Below, piece after piece: positions 1-8,885 of a stretch of 64,000 bases of DNA. The DNA comes from Dokdonia pacifica (GTDB lineage: Bacteria; Bacteroidota; Bacteroidia; Flavobacteriales; Flavobacteriaceae). Below the pieces are notes generated by a model, which was not told the DNA's origin, made no database searches, and was given only the letters and a program-made list of their open reading frames with translations. Position numbers and translations under genes: made by a program. Numbering within the stretch: position 1 is the stretch's first letter; each line of letters starts with the position of its first letter. The stretch is taken from the NCBI RefSeq assembly GCF_900188275.1, contig NZ_FZNY01000008.1, forward strand, positions 124,001-188,000. The letters run 5' to 3'.

Positions 1-519
1 CTGTAGAAATCCTGTTTAAAAAAGGATGGTTAGGGACAAAACATTCCCCTCAACTAATAAAAATACAATCATCTGATTAACAATTATTTACAAGTAATTA
101 TCTGTGAAATTCTAAAAAAACTATGTATTTCATCGATTTTAACATTTTTGTAGGAATAATCGTCACATGTTTTTAATTAATTATCGCTTAAATACACATA
201 TTTAACTATATTTGTACTTCCCAAATCAAAAATTAAACGTCATGACACAAATTACACTTCTACATCCTCGTATCCACATTACTTCCAGTTTCAAATAAGT
301 AATAAGCAAAATTCTATTGTATAATTACTAGTAAATATTATAACCATAATATTGCTTTTCATGTTTTATAGCTAGATCATTTTTCATACACATATACTAT
401 GTATGAAATAGAATACATCTAGATAAAAATAGCAAAAAGCTAAAATTCATGGTCATTTTCTATAGTAATTATACCTACTAATTATTCATAGTATACTCAT
501 CCCCCAAATCAAGATTATT
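1..519. other. Gene-poor left edge, no convincing gene
   Basis: I see no gene of normal size in this AT-rich stretch. A -7-like element TATATTTG (TAnnTTTG type) lies at 207-214, but no clear -33 TTG precedes it. It is followed by a possible 18-codon reading frame at 242-298 (MTQITLLHPRIHITSSFK). That frame could be a leader peptide or chance. The stretch from 300 to 519 is very AT-rich with no hairpin I trust. It presumably contains the promoter of the lipoprotein gene starting at 520. Confidence 0.4.
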
Positions 520-1254
520 ATGTCACCAAGAATATATAAACTCACTTTTATTTTATCATTTTTCATTCTCACTTCGTGTGTTGATGAGACAGGTATTGAA
601 GATGCTCCACCAGCATATGAAGTAAACATCTTAACCCTAGGAGATTCTAGAGTTCAAGGTAATAGACCAAACCATGAAAGCTATCGTTTTGAGCTTTGGA
701 AAAACTTTATAGAAAATAACTGGACGGTCGATTTTTTAGGACCTAATGTAGACACTAGCGAATATCCTCCAGTAGAAGGAATAAACTTCGACAATAACCA
801 CGGAGGTGTAGGCGGATATACTACAAAAAGTTTATTATTTTCTCTAGAAGAAATGTTAGCAGAAGTAGAAATGCCTGATGTTATTTTATTAGGTATTGGA
901 GGTAATGACCTCGTACTCAATGTGCCTAATGAAGATGCTATTGAAAACATACATGGAATCATTGATATTCTACAAGATCACAATCCTGACATAACCATAT
1001 TTATAGAACAAATTGCACCAGCTGTATCAGAAATCTATACCGAAGAAAATTTAGCAATCTTTAATGGATTTAATGATGCCATCGCAACTATTTCTCAAGA
1101 ACGTACAACCCAAGATTCTGATGTTATCTCTGTAGATATGGCATCAGGATGGTATGATGTATTACTAGCTGATGAAGTACATTATAATACGCTAGGAGCA
1201 AAAGTAGTAGCCGATAAATATTTTAATTCTGTAAATTTGAATCTAGAAAGATAA
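520..1254 (+). CDS. SGNH/GDSL-family hydrolase, predicted lipoprotein
   Basis: This 244-residue protein has a lipoprotein signal with lipobox LTSC (Cys20), so it is probably anchored in a membrane. SGNH blocks are visible: GDSR with nucleophile Ser43, a glycine-rich block GGVGGYTT at 95-102 (block II), GGND at 127-130 (block III), and the terminal DxxH pair Asp218/His221. Such enzymes are serine esterases or acetyl-esterases acting on lipids or decorated polysaccharides; the substrate cannot be read from sequence. The dioxygenase gene begins 5 nt after the stop, so the two are probably cotranscribed. The start is the first ATG before the signal peptide. Confidence 0.85.
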   Translation: MSPRIYKLTFILSFFILTSCVDETGIEDAPPAYEVNILTLGDSRVQGNRPNHESYRFELWKNFIENNWTVDFLGPNVDTSEYPPVEGINFDNNHGGVGGYTTKSLLFSLEEMLAEVEMPDVILLGIGGNDLVLNVPNEDAIENIHGIIDILQDHNPDITIFIEQIAPAVSEIYTEENLAIFNGFNDAIATISQERTTQDSDVISVDMASGWYDVLLADEVHYNTLGAKVVADKYFNSVNLNLER

Positions 1255-1259
1255 ATTCA

Positions 1260-1976
1260 TTGAATATACATCATCTAGCACATACACTTGAGAAACAAGG
1301 ATATTTTATTTTAGATGATGTATATTCAATTTCTGAGATACAACAAATAACGACACATGTAGACCAAGCTTCTCAAAATAGCGAAGGTTTCTTAAAAACA
1401 AATGATTTATTTGCTGTAAGACAGCTTCTTAAAAACATTCCGAAACTCAAAGAAGTTCTTTTTAACACCCATCTTATTTCATTATTATCTACTATTTATA
1501 AGACAAAATACTTTTTAACAAAAGCAATATATTTTGACAAACCCCCAACTTCAAATTGGTTTGTACCCTATCACCAAGACTTAAGTATTTCTGTAAATCA
1601 AAAAATAGATACGCCAAATTATAAAAACTGGACCTATAAAAAAGGGCAATATGGTGTACAGCCACCACTAAAGGTTTTAGAAAACAGCACCGCAATTAGA
1701 ATACATTTAGATGACACAACTCTAGAAAATGGTGCATTAAAGGTAATACCTACCTCACATTCAAAAGGAATTATCCGTACAGATTTAAAAGATTGGGATA
1801 TAAATACAGAAAAAATAGGTAATGTAAAAAAAGGAGGAGCAATGCTCATGAAACCATTAACATTACATGCTTCTAATAGAACCACAAATGGAAAACGTAG
1901 AAGAGTAATTCATCTAGAATTTTGTGATCAAAAACTAGAAAGTCCTTTAGAATGGTTAGAATACCATTCCCTATAG
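1260..1976 (+). CDS. Phytanoyl-CoA dioxygenase (PhyH)-family Fe(II)/2-oxoglutarate oxygenase
   Basis: The 238-residue protein has the PhyH pattern: the iron ligands His105 and Asp107 (YHQDLSI), a distal His203 (PLTLHASN), and an Arg-rich stretch at 213-215 that would bind 2-oxoglutarate. Members hydroxylate small molecules; the substrate is unknown here. The start appears to be TTG at 1260. No in-frame ATG exists before Met195, and the N-terminus LEKQGYFILDDV matches the usual start of the fold. It has no signal peptide and is cytoplasmic. It sits 5 nt behind the SGNH lipoprotein gene, so a joint role is possible but unproved. Confidence 0.82.
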   Translation: MNIHHLAHTLEKQGYFILDDVYSISEIQQITTHVDQASQNSEGFLKTNDLFAVRQLLKNIPKLKEVLFNTHLISLLSTIYKTKYFLTKAIYFDKPPTSNWFVPYHQDLSISVNQKIDTPNYKNWTYKKGQYGVQPPLKVLENSTAIRIHLDDTTLENGALKVIPTSHSKGIIRTDLKDWDINTEKIGNVKKGGAMLMKPLTLHASNRTTNGKRRRVIHLEFCDQKLESPLEWLEYHSL

Positions 1977-2087
1977 CTCAAAGCAAACTTTTATGACTCC
2001 ATAACGTTAAAGCTATTTTAAAATCTATTATGCATCAATTTTAGATAGTACCTTAGAGGCTTATGTTGAAACCAAAACCAACGTTTT

Positions 2088-3170
2088 ATGTCTAAGAAAG
2101 TACTCCTATTAGCAATTTGTATACTATCAATTACTGTACAAGCACAAGACCTCACCTTTGAAGAATACAACCCTACTTCTACGCTCGTCGTTCCTGGGAA
2201 CATTGTTAACCAAGCAAAATTCCCATTTATAGACGTACACGGACATCAGTACCGAATGCCAACTCAAGACCTAGCTCCAGTGATTGCAGCAATGGATACA
2301 CTTAATATGGGAATAATGGTAAACTTAAGTGGTCGTTCTGGAGAAAACTTAAAAAAATCTGTTCAAAATATAGCAGATCATTACCCGAATAGATTTGTGG
2401 TTTTTGCGAATATCGATTTTAGTGAAGTGGGTAGCACAGGATGGACAGAAAAAACGGTAGCTCAATTAGAAAAAGATGTGCAAAATGGTGCGAGAGGTTT
2501 AAAAATATACAAGAGCTTAGGATTACGATATAATGACACACAAGGAAATCGTGTTACAGTAGACGACTCAAGACTAGATCCTATATGGGCTAAATGTGGA
2601 GAACTAGGGATTCCTGTATTAATCCATACCGCAGATCCAAAACCATTTTGGGATGAATTTGATGCAGATAATGAACGATGGTTAGAATTAAAAACCCGAC
2701 CTAGAAGAAAAAGAGGTGAAGATAACCCAGCTCCATGGGAAACACTTATCGCTGAGCAACATCGTATGTTTAAAAAACACCCAAACACAACGTTTATCAA
2801 TGCTCATATGGGATGGTATGCAAACAACCTCCCTAAACTAAGTCAACTATTAGACGAGATGCCTAATATGAATGTAGGCATTGGTGCTATTATAGCAGAA
2901 CTAGGTAGACAACCAAGACAAGCCAAAGCTTTCTTTATAAAATATCAAGATCGCATTCTATTTGGAAAAGATAGCTGGAAACCTGAAGAATTCCCAACCT
3001 ATTTTAGAGTATTAGAAAGTGATGATGAGTATTTCCCATACCATAAAAAATACCACGCATTCTGGGCTATGTATGGATTAGACTTACCAGACGATGTTCT
3101 TAAAAAAGTATACTATAAAAATGCATTGCGAATTGTACCTGGATTAGATAAAACATTATTTCCAGAATAA
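2088..3170 (+). CDS. Exported amidohydrolase-family metal-dependent hydrolase
   Basis: The protein has 360 residues with a Sec signal peptide ending near VQAQ (residue 20). It is an amidohydrolase-type TIM barrel: DVHGH gives metal ligands His51 and His53, GLKIYK contains Lys139, HTAD gives His180, NAHMGW gives His240, and GKD supplies the catalytic Asp295. These are the expected metal-site residues, so it should be active in the periplasm. The related amidohydrolase_2 families include decarboxylases and lactonases, and I cannot choose among them. About 110 nt separate it from the dioxygenase gene, so it may have its own promoter. Confidence 0.82.
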   Translation: MSKKVLLLAICILSITVQAQDLTFEEYNPTSTLVVPGNIVNQAKFPFIDVHGHQYRMPTQDLAPVIAAMDTLNMGIMVNLSGRSGENLKKSVQNIADHYPNRFVVFANIDFSEVGSTGWTEKTVAQLEKDVQNGARGLKIYKSLGLRYNDTQGNRVTVDDSRLDPIWAKCGELGIPVLIHTADPKPFWDEFDADNERWLELKTRPRRKRGEDNPAPWETLIAEQHRMFKKHPNTTFINAHMGWYANNLPKLSQLLDEMPNMNVGIGAIIAELGRQPRQAKAFFIKYQDRILFGKDSWKPEEFPTYFRVLESDDEYFPYHKKYHAFWAMYGLDLPDDVLKKVYYKNALRIVPGLDKTLFPE

Positions 3171-3248
3171 TTATTTTGTTAAACTTTTTTGAATTTTTAT
3201 TAAACAAAACTAATATTTCATATTTTAGGAGTGTAAAACTAGCTAATT

Positions 3249-3911
3249 ATGAAATCTTCAAAGTTTATTTTTCCAGTCCTTTTGTCTGTCATAGCATTTA
3301 GTAGTACTTCTTGTGGCGATGATGATGCCGATATTACTCCAATAGAACCAACAGCTCAAGAAGTGCAACGTACGCTTATTCCTGACCCTGCTTTTGAAGC
3401 CGCACTCATTGAATTAAACTTAGATAATGAATTAGATGGTTCTGTTCCTACAGAAAATATCGAAGATGTCATGGATTTAGTCCTTAATGAAAAAGGAATT
3501 TCTGACCTCACTGGAATAGAAGGATTCACAAACCTGTATAACTTATGGCTTAATGATAATCAATTATCAGAAATAGACCTTTCTCAAAATAATAGAGTAA
3601 AGTTTATCTTCCTAGAAAACAATTCTATCTCTACAATTGACGTAAGTAATATGCCTAATCTAGAGAAGTTAGAATTAAAAGGAAATACTATTTCTGAAAT
3701 AGATGTTACTACGAATCAACAATTACAATTTTTGATTTTAGATGGGAACAACATCAATGCATTGGATGTGTCAAACAATCCAGAACTCTTTACCCTAGAA
3801 GTCCTTAATAATCCTTTAAGTTGTATTAAAGTAAGTCAATCGCAACTGGAAAACACACCATCTAATTGGGTTTTAGATACCAACGACACCTTATCATTAG
3901 ATTGTAATTAG
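3249..3911 (+). CDS. Leucine-rich repeat lipoprotein
   Basis: The 220-residue protein has a lipobox STSC (Cys22) followed by an acidic GDDDAD linker, typical of surface-exposed lipoproteins in this phylum. From about residue 75 it carries five or more 21-23-residue leucine-rich repeats (NLYNLWLNDNQLSEIDLSQN, VKFIFLENNSISTIDVSN and so on). It ends in a cap with two Cys residues (SCIKVS and LDCN) that could pair. Such proteins bind other proteins or glycans; no enzyme motif is visible. The next gene is convergent with only 7 nt between stops, and no hairpin lies there. Confidence 0.85.
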   Translation: MKSSKFIFPVLLSVIAFSSTSCGDDDADITPIEPTAQEVQRTLIPDPAFEAALIELNLDNELDGSVPTENIEDVMDLVLNEKGISDLTGIEGFTNLYNLWLNDNQLSEIDLSQNNRVKFIFLENNSISTIDVSNMPNLEKLELKGNTISEIDVTTNQQLQFLILDGNNINALDVSNNPELFTLEVLNNPLSCIKVSQSQLENTPSNWVLDTNDTLSLDCN

Positions 3912-3918
3912 AGTCACA

Positions 3919-4425
3919 TCACCAGTGAAATTCGCGATCTTTTACTTCTAAGTCATCTCGTACTAAATAATCCGTAATTCTGCGACGGTTATTGAATTGT
4001 TTGTGCACATAAGAAAGCGTAAGAGAGTCTTTACTTAGATACAGGATTTTAAAAAACTTCTCATTAGATTCTTGCTGTAATAATTCAGGAATTTGATCAC
4101 TAGTTAATTTTAAATAATAGTCTCCTTTTTCGGAAGATGTGATTTCCCAAGTGGCTTCTAAAGAAGGACCACAATCTCTTTGCAAATCATTGTTATCCTT
4201 TACGAGTCCGCTTTCGCGAAAGCGTTGCCTGTATTTTAAAAAGCAATCCCCCATATTCATTCTTGTTTTTCCATTATATCGCTTTGCAATTTTCCAAGTC
4301 TTGACTGAATCTGCCGTTAATAAGTGTACAGCATTTTCAGGAATGATATAAGGTTCTTTTGTTTTGTCTTTACACGATATAAAGACGCTGAAAAGAATAC
4401 AGGAAAAAATTGCATATGGTTTCAT
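3919..4425 (-). CDS. Small lipoprotein of unknown function, lipocalin-like
   Basis: About 168 residues from the ATG at 4425; an ATG five codons upstream is possible, but the signal peptide starts with MKPYAIFS. The lipobox is FISC. The body (LLTADSVKTWKIAKRYNG, then WEITSSEKGDYYLKLTSD) resembles small lipocalin-like beta-barrel lipoproteins common in Flavobacteria, but I do not recognise a named family. The genome-wide palindrome (4209-4224) falls inside the gene and encodes RFRES, a loop between predicted strands. It diverges from the FKBP gene. Confidence 0.7.
   Translation of the reverse strand: MKPYAIFSCILFSVFISCKDKTKEPYIIPENAVHLLTADSVKTWKIAKRYNGKTRMNMGDCFLKYRQRFRESGLVKDNNDLQRDCGPSLEATWEITSSEKGDYYLKLTSDQIPELLQQESNEKFFKILYLSKDSLTLSYVHKQFNNRRRITDYLVRDDLEVKDREFHW
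4209..4224. repeat. Palindrome copy in small lipoprotein gene
   Basis: CGCTTTCGCGAAAGCG, frame giving RFRES. Confidence 0.95.
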
Positions 4426-4523
4426 ATCTCTAAAATACATATTCTATATTTCTATAAGGTATTAACGTATCGTATCACACCAATTAGATAGTGTATTTGT
4501 ATCTTAGGAGGAAATTACGAAGT

Positions 4524-4940
4524 ATGTCCAAATTATTTTCAATAATTGTAATGGTATGTATTGCATCATTTAGTTGTCAAAAACACACACAACAACAAAA
4601 TGGTATGATTACAACGGTATCAGGATTACAATATAAAATCCTGAAAGAAGGGACAGGAGAGGAAGCAAAATTGGGTCAAGATGTTCAGATACACGAGAGT
4701 ACTTCGTATAGAGATGGAACACTTATCTTTTCTTCAGAAGGAATGAAACCACTTCAATTTACACTGGGAGGAAAAATGGTAATTCAAGGAGTAGATGAAG
4801 GCGTACGCGGTATGAAAAAAGGAGAGATTCGTAAACTTATTGTTCCAACTTCACTAAGTAAACGCTCTAGTTATCCACCCATATTATCTAAAGATTCCAT
4901 TTTAGTTTATAGAATAGAACTTATTGATATCATACACTAA
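4524..4940 (+). CDS. FKBP-type peptidyl-prolyl cis-trans isomerase, lipoprotein
   Basis: The 138-residue protein begins at the ATG at 4524; reading from 4491 would add residues ahead of the signal peptide. The lipobox is SFSC (Cys18). The FKBP core follows: TVSGLQYKILKEGTG, a shortened YRDG strand, LGGKMVIQGVDEGVRGMKKGEIRKLIVP, and VYRIELIDI. It catalyses proline isomerisation and probably helps fold exported proteins. The classic DGxxFDSS strand reads DGTLIFSSEG, which is an acceptable variant. The SnoaL-like gene starts 10 nt downstream, so cotranscription is likely. Confidence 0.85.
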   Translation: MSKLFSIIVMVCIASFSCQKHTQQQNGMITTVSGLQYKILKEGTGEEAKLGQDVQIHESTSYRDGTLIFSSEGMKPLQFTLGGKMVIQGVDEGVRGMKKGEIRKLIVPTSLSKRSSYPPILSKDSILVYRIELIDIIH

Positions 4941-4950
4941 ACATCCTACT

Positions 4951-5421
4951 ATGAAAGAGGTTATTGAAAAATTTTATACTGCATTTGCGGCCAAAGATCC
5001 AGAAGCAATGATTGCTTGTTATCATAAAGATATTCAATTTGAAGATCCTGCATTTGGCGTGCTTACGGGCGAAAAGCCAGGTCAGATGTGGCGTATGTTA
5101 TGCGCATCTCAAAAAGACAAAGAGTTTCTAATTGCTTTTTCTGATATCACGTATGATCAAGGAAAAGGAACGGCACATTGGGAAGCCAAATATAACTTTA
5201 GTAAAACCGGACGTAAAGTACATAATAAGATAGATGCTACTTTTGAGTTTAAAGATGGTAAAATCATCAAACATATTGACACCTTTAATCTTCGTAAATG
5301 GGCCGGACAAGCATTAGGTTTTAAAGGAGCCTTAATAGGAGGCACTAACTTCTTTAAGAATAAATTACAAGCGCAAACTAAGAAAGCACTGGATGTATTT
5401 ATAGCAATGCAAAAGGATTAA
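4951..5421 (+). CDS. SnoaL/NTF2-like fold protein
   Basis: The 156-residue cytoplasmic protein starts with MKEVIEKFYTAFAAKDPEAMIACYHKDIQFEDPAFG. This is the classic alpha-helical entry and first strand of SnoaL/NTF2-like proteins, and TFNLRKWAGQ follows at the end of the sheet. Members are small cone-shaped enzymes or binding proteins; the active-site content cannot be assigned. The start is placed at the ATG at 4951, because the longer reading frame overlaps the end of the FKBP gene without adding conserved sequence. The 193-nt gap behind it shows no strong hairpin. Confidence 0.8.
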   Translation: MKEVIEKFYTAFAAKDPEAMIACYHKDIQFEDPAFGVLTGEKPGQMWRMLCASQKDKEFLIAFSDITYDQGKGTAHWEAKYNFSKTGRKVHNKIDATFEFKDGKIIKHIDTFNLRKWAGQALGFKGALIGGTNFFKNKLQAQTKKALDVFIAMQKD

Positions 5422-5614
5422 TTCGCAGTATTTGATGTTACGGTTTTTATTTTGATTTAGTACGACAACTACCTCTTCAGGTATTTTATTATGTTGTCAA
5501 TTATTCCTTGTTTACATTTTTACACGTTAACACTAATTAACATAAGAGGAAGTAGGAGTACCATAAAATGAATTGTTTAATAATAAAGAATTCATTATTC
5601 AAAAAAAAACAATT

Positions 5615-6226
5615 ATGAAAAAGTCCCTTTCTCTCTTATTCGCTTTATCCTTAGTATGTATGTCTTTTCAGTGCGAGGATGAACCCAATGAAGTTATCAT
5701 AACAAATAACTTTAAAGCTACTGTATCTACTACAAATGTATCTCTAAATGACACCTTGTGGATTACTGGCAGAGTATCTTCACAAGCCTTTAATGAAACA
5801 CTTGGAGACTCCATCCCTAATGATTTTAACAATGGGGATTTAGTTTCTATTTACAAGCTAAGACCTGCTATGGATCAAAGTAATAGTGTAGACGCTATTA
5901 ATAATTTTGAGATCATTGAAGAAGTTGGACAAACTTCCCGTTTAGGTGCATGTCCCAATGGTGGTTTAGCTATTGAAGGGACACTTTCTGAAGACAGTTC
6001 TGAATATCGTTATGAAATTGGTTTAAAACCAGTGGAAGAAGGAGACTATGTACTCAGTTGGAATTTTGATACTTCTATAACAAATACCGATAGGAATACA
6101 GAAATCTTATCTAATTATCCTGTAGATGGCAATCCAAATACGTTAGAGTTTGACAATTGTGGTATTGTTTCTACATTACCTAACATTGATACTTCTACAA
6201 AATTATATTTCTTTTCTGTGGAATAA
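5615..6226 (+). CDS. Lipoprotein of unknown function
   Basis: About 203 residues from the ATG at 5615; the open frame extends upstream from a TTG, but the signal peptide MKKSLSLLFALSLVCMSFQC starts here. The lipobox is SFQC, followed by an acidic EDEPNE linker. The rest is beta-rich (FKATVSTTNVSLNDTLWITGRV), and two or three Cys residues (ACPNGG, FDNCGI) may form a disulfide. I recognise no family. The gene ends in a terminator it shares with the convergent guaB gene. Confidence 0.65.
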   Translation: MKKSLSLLFALSLVCMSFQCEDEPNEVIITNNFKATVSTTNVSLNDTLWITGRVSSQAFNETLGDSIPNDFNNGDLVSIYKLRPAMDQSNSVDAINNFEIIEEVGQTSRLGACPNGGLAIEGTLSEDSSEYRYEIGLKPVEEGDYVLSWNFDTSITNTDRNTEILSNYPVDGNPNTLEFDNCGIVSTLPNIDTSTKLYFFSVE

Positions 6227-6235
6227 CTAAAGGTT

Positions 6236-6272
6236 AAAAAAATGCCTAGTCATTTTGACTAGGCATTTTTTT
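6236..6272. terminator. Bidirectional intrinsic terminator
   Basis: A perfect 16-bp inverted repeat (core ATGCCTAGTC / GACTAGGCAT, 5-nt loop) with A-tract and T-tract sides. It separates the lipoprotein gene (+) from guaB (-) and can stop transcription from both. Confidence 0.9.
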
Positions 6273-6326
6273 TATGAATGTTTGATCTTTACGTACTATT
6301 ATATAGTCGTATAAGAATATTATGAA

Positions 6327-7799
6327 TTACCTACTATAATTAGGTGCCTCCTTTGTAATGGTTACATCATGTGGATGGCTTTCATTAATACCACTTGCAG
6401 TGATTTTTACAAATCGGCCATTTTCTTTTAAAGCTTCTATAGTACCAGCCCCACAATATCCCATTCCTGCTCTTAGGCCACCTACAAATTGGTGGATGCT
6501 TTCATTCAATTCTCCTTTATAAGGTACGCGTCCTACAATTCCTTCTGGTACTAATTTTTTAATATCATCTTCTACATCTTGGAAGTAACGATCTTTTGAA
6601 CCTTTTTTCATGGCCTCTACAGAACCCATTCCGCGGTAAGACTTAAATTTACGTCCTTCATAAATAATAGTTTCTCCAGGAGATTCTTTGGTACCGGCTA
6701 GTAGTGATCCTAGCATCACACAATCTGCTCCAGCTGCAATCGCTTTAGGAATATCACCTGTATAACGAATACCTCCATCAGCAATTACGGGTACACCAGA
6801 ACCCTTAATAGCTGCTGCGCATTCTAATACTGCCGAAAATTGTGGAAAACCTACACCAGCAACAACACGTGTTGTACAAATAGATCCTGGTCCAATTCCT
6901 ACTTTAACAGCGTCGGCTCCAGCTTCTACTAGGTATTTTGCCGCTTCGCCTGTAGCTATATTTCCTACCACACAATCTAAATTTGGGTATGCAGCTTTCA
7001 CATCTTTCAATACCGTTACTACGCCTTTTGTATGTCCATGTGCTGTATCGATTACAATCGCATCAACTCCTGCTTTTACTAAAGCACCAGCACGCTCTAC
7101 AGCGTCACCAGTAACGCCAATAGCAGCTGCAACACGTAAGCGTCCAAATGAATCTTTATTTGCATTTGGTTTTAAGGTAAGCTTCGTAATATCTCTAAAA
7201 GTAATCAGCCCTACCAATGTATTGTCATCTTTAACAACGGGTAGTTTTTCTATTTTATGATCTTGTAATATTTCTTCTGCTTGTGCAAGTGAAGTTCCTT
7301 CTTCTGCAGTCACTAGATTTTCAGAAGTCATTACTTCTGATACTGGGCGATCGTTATTTTTCTCAAAACGAAGATCTCTATTGGTTACAATCCCTAATAG
7401 TTTTCCTGCATCATCTACAATAGGAATACCACCTATACTATGTTCGCGCATTGCATTTTTTGCATCAGACACGATAGAGCTTAATGGTAGTGTTACTGGA
7501 TCTATGATCATTCCGCTTTCTGCACGTTTTACTTTACGCACCTTCATGGCTTGTTGCTCAATCGTCATATTCTTGTGAAGCACTCCAATACCACCTTCTT
7601 GTGCAATCGCAATTGCCATACGGCTTTCGGTAACTGTATCCATAGCAGCAGATACAATAGGCACATTAAGTGTAATGTTTTTAGTAAACTTTGCGCGTAT
7701 ACTTACGTCTCTTGGGAGTACTTCAGAAAAAGCTGGGACAAGAAGTACGTCATCATAAGTAAGACCTTCTCCTAAGATTTTGTTTTCGTGTGCAGTCAT
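6327..7799 (-). CDS. guaB: IMP dehydrogenase
   Basis: The 490-residue enzyme catalyses NAD-dependent oxidation of IMP to XMP, the committed step of GMP synthesis. It has the full family length. The N-terminal barrel section ([20 protein letters not shown]) is followed by two CBS domains at about 95-205. The catalytic loop GPGSICTTR contains the nucleophile Cys308. Downstream are the phosphate-binding [19 protein letters not shown] and the flap [10 protein letters not shown]. It is monocistronic between a shared terminator and its own promoter at 7918-7951. Its roughly 110-nt leader contains a copy of the genome-wide palindrome. Confidence 0.98.
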   Translation of the reverse strand: MTAHENKILGEGLTYDDVLLVPAFSEVLPRDVSIRAKFTKNITLNVPIVSAAMDTVTESRMAIAIAQEGGIGVLHKNMTIEQQAMKVRKVKRAESGMIIDPVTLPLSSIVSDAKNAMREHSIGGIPIVDDAGKLLGIVTNRDLRFEKNNDRPVSEVMTSENLVTAEEGTSLAQAEEILQDHKIEKLPVVKDDNTLVGLITFRDITKLTLKPNANKDSFGRLRVAAAIGVTGDAVERAGALVKAGVDAIVIDTAHGHTKGVVTVLKDVKAAYPNLDCVVGNIATGEAAKYLVEAGADAVKVGIGPGSICTTRVVAGVGFPQFSAVLECAAAIKGSGVPVIADGGIRYTGDIPKAIAAGADCVMLGSLLAGTKESPGETIIYEGRKFKSYRGMGSVEAMKKGSKDRYFQDVEDDIKKLVPEGIVGRVPYKGELNESIHQFVGGLRAGMGYCGAGTIEALKENGRFVKITASGINESHPHDVTITKEAPNYSR

Positions 7800-7858
7800 T
7801 GCAATTATGTTTTATTAGTTCGGTACTTCTATATACTATTTTGATAAAATCAGTATAT

Positions 7859-7872
7859 GCTTTCGCGAAAGC
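7859..7872. repeat. Palindrome copy in guaB leader
   Basis: GCTTTCGCGAAAGC, about 60 nt upstream of the guaB start and downstream of its promoter, so it should be transcribed and could form a hairpin in the leader RNA. Confidence 0.9.
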
Positions 7873-7917
7873 GTAAAAACTAAGAAAAGTTCCTACTAGT
7901 TAACATTTAATTGCGTG

Positions 7918-7951
7918 CAAAGATAGTGATAAAATGAAGACTTTAAGCAAA
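7918..7951 (-). promoter_or_regulatory. guaB promoter, Bacteroidota type
   Basis: On the minus strand TTTG (7951-7948), a 22-nt spacer and TATCTTTG (7925-7918) match the Bacteroidota primary sigma consensus TTTG/TAnnTTTG. It predicts a start about 110 nt ahead of guaB. Confidence 0.6.
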
Positions 7952-8183
7952 GGAAACTTAATTCTTATAAGCGATCCATTCTTTTAAGTGCATAAAATTC
8001 TATACTATTATTAGTGATTGCATTATTGACCTTTATAAGTACGTTTTTTAAAGTCTATATCGTATTTATACTACATTATCTTAATTCAATCTAAATACAA
8101 ATGCTTTGAAAACAGCTATTTATATTGTTTCTAAAATTATTGGTTTTTAAATTGTATGTACTTAATCACTAAAAAAAAGAATT

Positions 8184-8429
8184 ATGGCTATTAGACTCGC
8201 ACACAATTGTAGTAATTGTGATCAATTAAAAGACGGAAATTTTTGCGCAAAACACAAGGTGCATGTAAATACTCATTATACGTGTGATAGCTTTGAAATG
8301 AAGGCTTCACTTAAGGATGAACGTAATTGTGTTACTTGCTCTCGATACGAAAAAAGTGATTGTGCAAATCCAGAAAAATCTGCTCCAGGTATGTTATGCG
8401 CTTCATGGGCTCCACAAGCGCAAGCTTAA
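8184..8429 (+). CDS. Small cysteine-rich protein, probable metal binder
   Basis: The 81-residue cytoplasmic protein has Cys residues arranged as CSNC, C-x-K-H, then CVTC, DC and LC, eight in all, with His residues among them. That spacing (C-x2-C ... C-x3-H ... C-x2-C) suggests a zinc site or iron-sulfur binding; I do not recognise a named domain. A 25-bp perfect inverted repeat follows. Start ATG at 8184 is preceded by AAAAAAAGAATT, an A-rich leader typical of the phylum. Confidence 0.75.
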   Translation: MAIRLAHNCSNCDQLKDGNFCAKHKVHVNTHYTCDSFEMKASLKDERNCVTCSRYEKSDCANPEKSAPGMLCASWAPQAQA

Positions 8430-8432
8430 CGA

Positions 8433-8490
8433 AATACGACATAAAAAAAGCCTTATGGTATATGTCATAAGGCTTTTTTTATGTCGTATT
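8433..8490. terminator. Bidirectional terminator, 25-bp perfect inverted repeat
   Basis: The arms 8433-8457 and 8466-8490 are exact inverted repeats around an 8-nt loop. The GC core GCCTTATG / CATAAGGC is bordered by A7 and T7 tracts, then a further 10-bp outer stem (AATACGACAT). It ends the Cys-rich gene (+) and the haem-region operon (-). The outer stem is longer than termination needs. Confidence 0.9.
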
Positions 8491-8516
8491 ACTTGTTATT
8501 AAAACTGGTGTAAATT

Positions 8517-8870
8517 CTAGTTCAAAAAAAACGTATAATCAATATCTAATAACGATAGATTTTCAAATGGCTTTTGGGTCTTTTGCATAATCAAATCTTT
8601 TAATGATAATAGCTCTTGTTTATTAAACATCATAGATAGGTTTTGTTGCATAGTCTGAATAGGAATTTTACGTTTTATAACCATACGTTCATACTTCATT
8701 TCCCAATATTCTACTTCAATACCAGATACATACCGCTTAAAAGACTCTAGTTCTCTAGCAGTAAATTCTATATATAAATTATTAAATGTCAAATGATATA
8801 CTTGGCAATTTTCACAAAAAGAAAGTTGTCCGTCACAGTTTTTAGCAATTGTTTTTACTTGATGACACAT
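8517..8870 (-). CDS. DUF6686-like protein, last gene of haem/iron operon
   Basis: The 117-residue cytoplasmic protein starts MCHQVKTIAKNCDGQLSFCENCQVYHLTFNNLYIEFT. The CENC pair (Cys19, Cys22) plus Cys2 and Cys12 could bind a metal. The rest is predicted alpha plus beta. The sequence resembles Bacteroidota DUF6686 proteins, often found by iron-uptake genes; I am fairly but not fully sure of the family. It lies 15 nt behind the reductase gene and is the final gene before the 25-bp terminator. Confidence 0.7.
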   Translation of the reverse strand: MCHQVKTIAKNCDGQLSFCENCQVYHLTFNNLYIEFTARELESFKRYVSGIEVEYWEMKYERMVIKRKIPIQTMQQNLSMMFNKQELLSLKDLIMQKTQKPFENLSLLDIDYTFFLN

Positions 8871-8885
8871 ACTACTATTATTTTT

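Larger units (their letters stand above)
7800..8183. other. Divergent intergenic region guaB / Cys-rich protein
   Basis: The guaB promoter and leader palindrome occupy the left third. The remainder is AT-rich with no gene. At 8076-8098 a sequence TTATCTT-N9-TAAATAC resembles, with two mismatches, the 23-nt operator found at the iron/haem genes, about 85 nt upstream of the Cys-rich protein gene. I treat this fifth site as doubtful. Confidence 0.45.

Noticed and set aside
1492-1885. Minus-strand reading frames inside the PhyH gene and similar antisense frames elsewhere
   Set aside because: They are shadows of the coding strand with no recognisable protein features.
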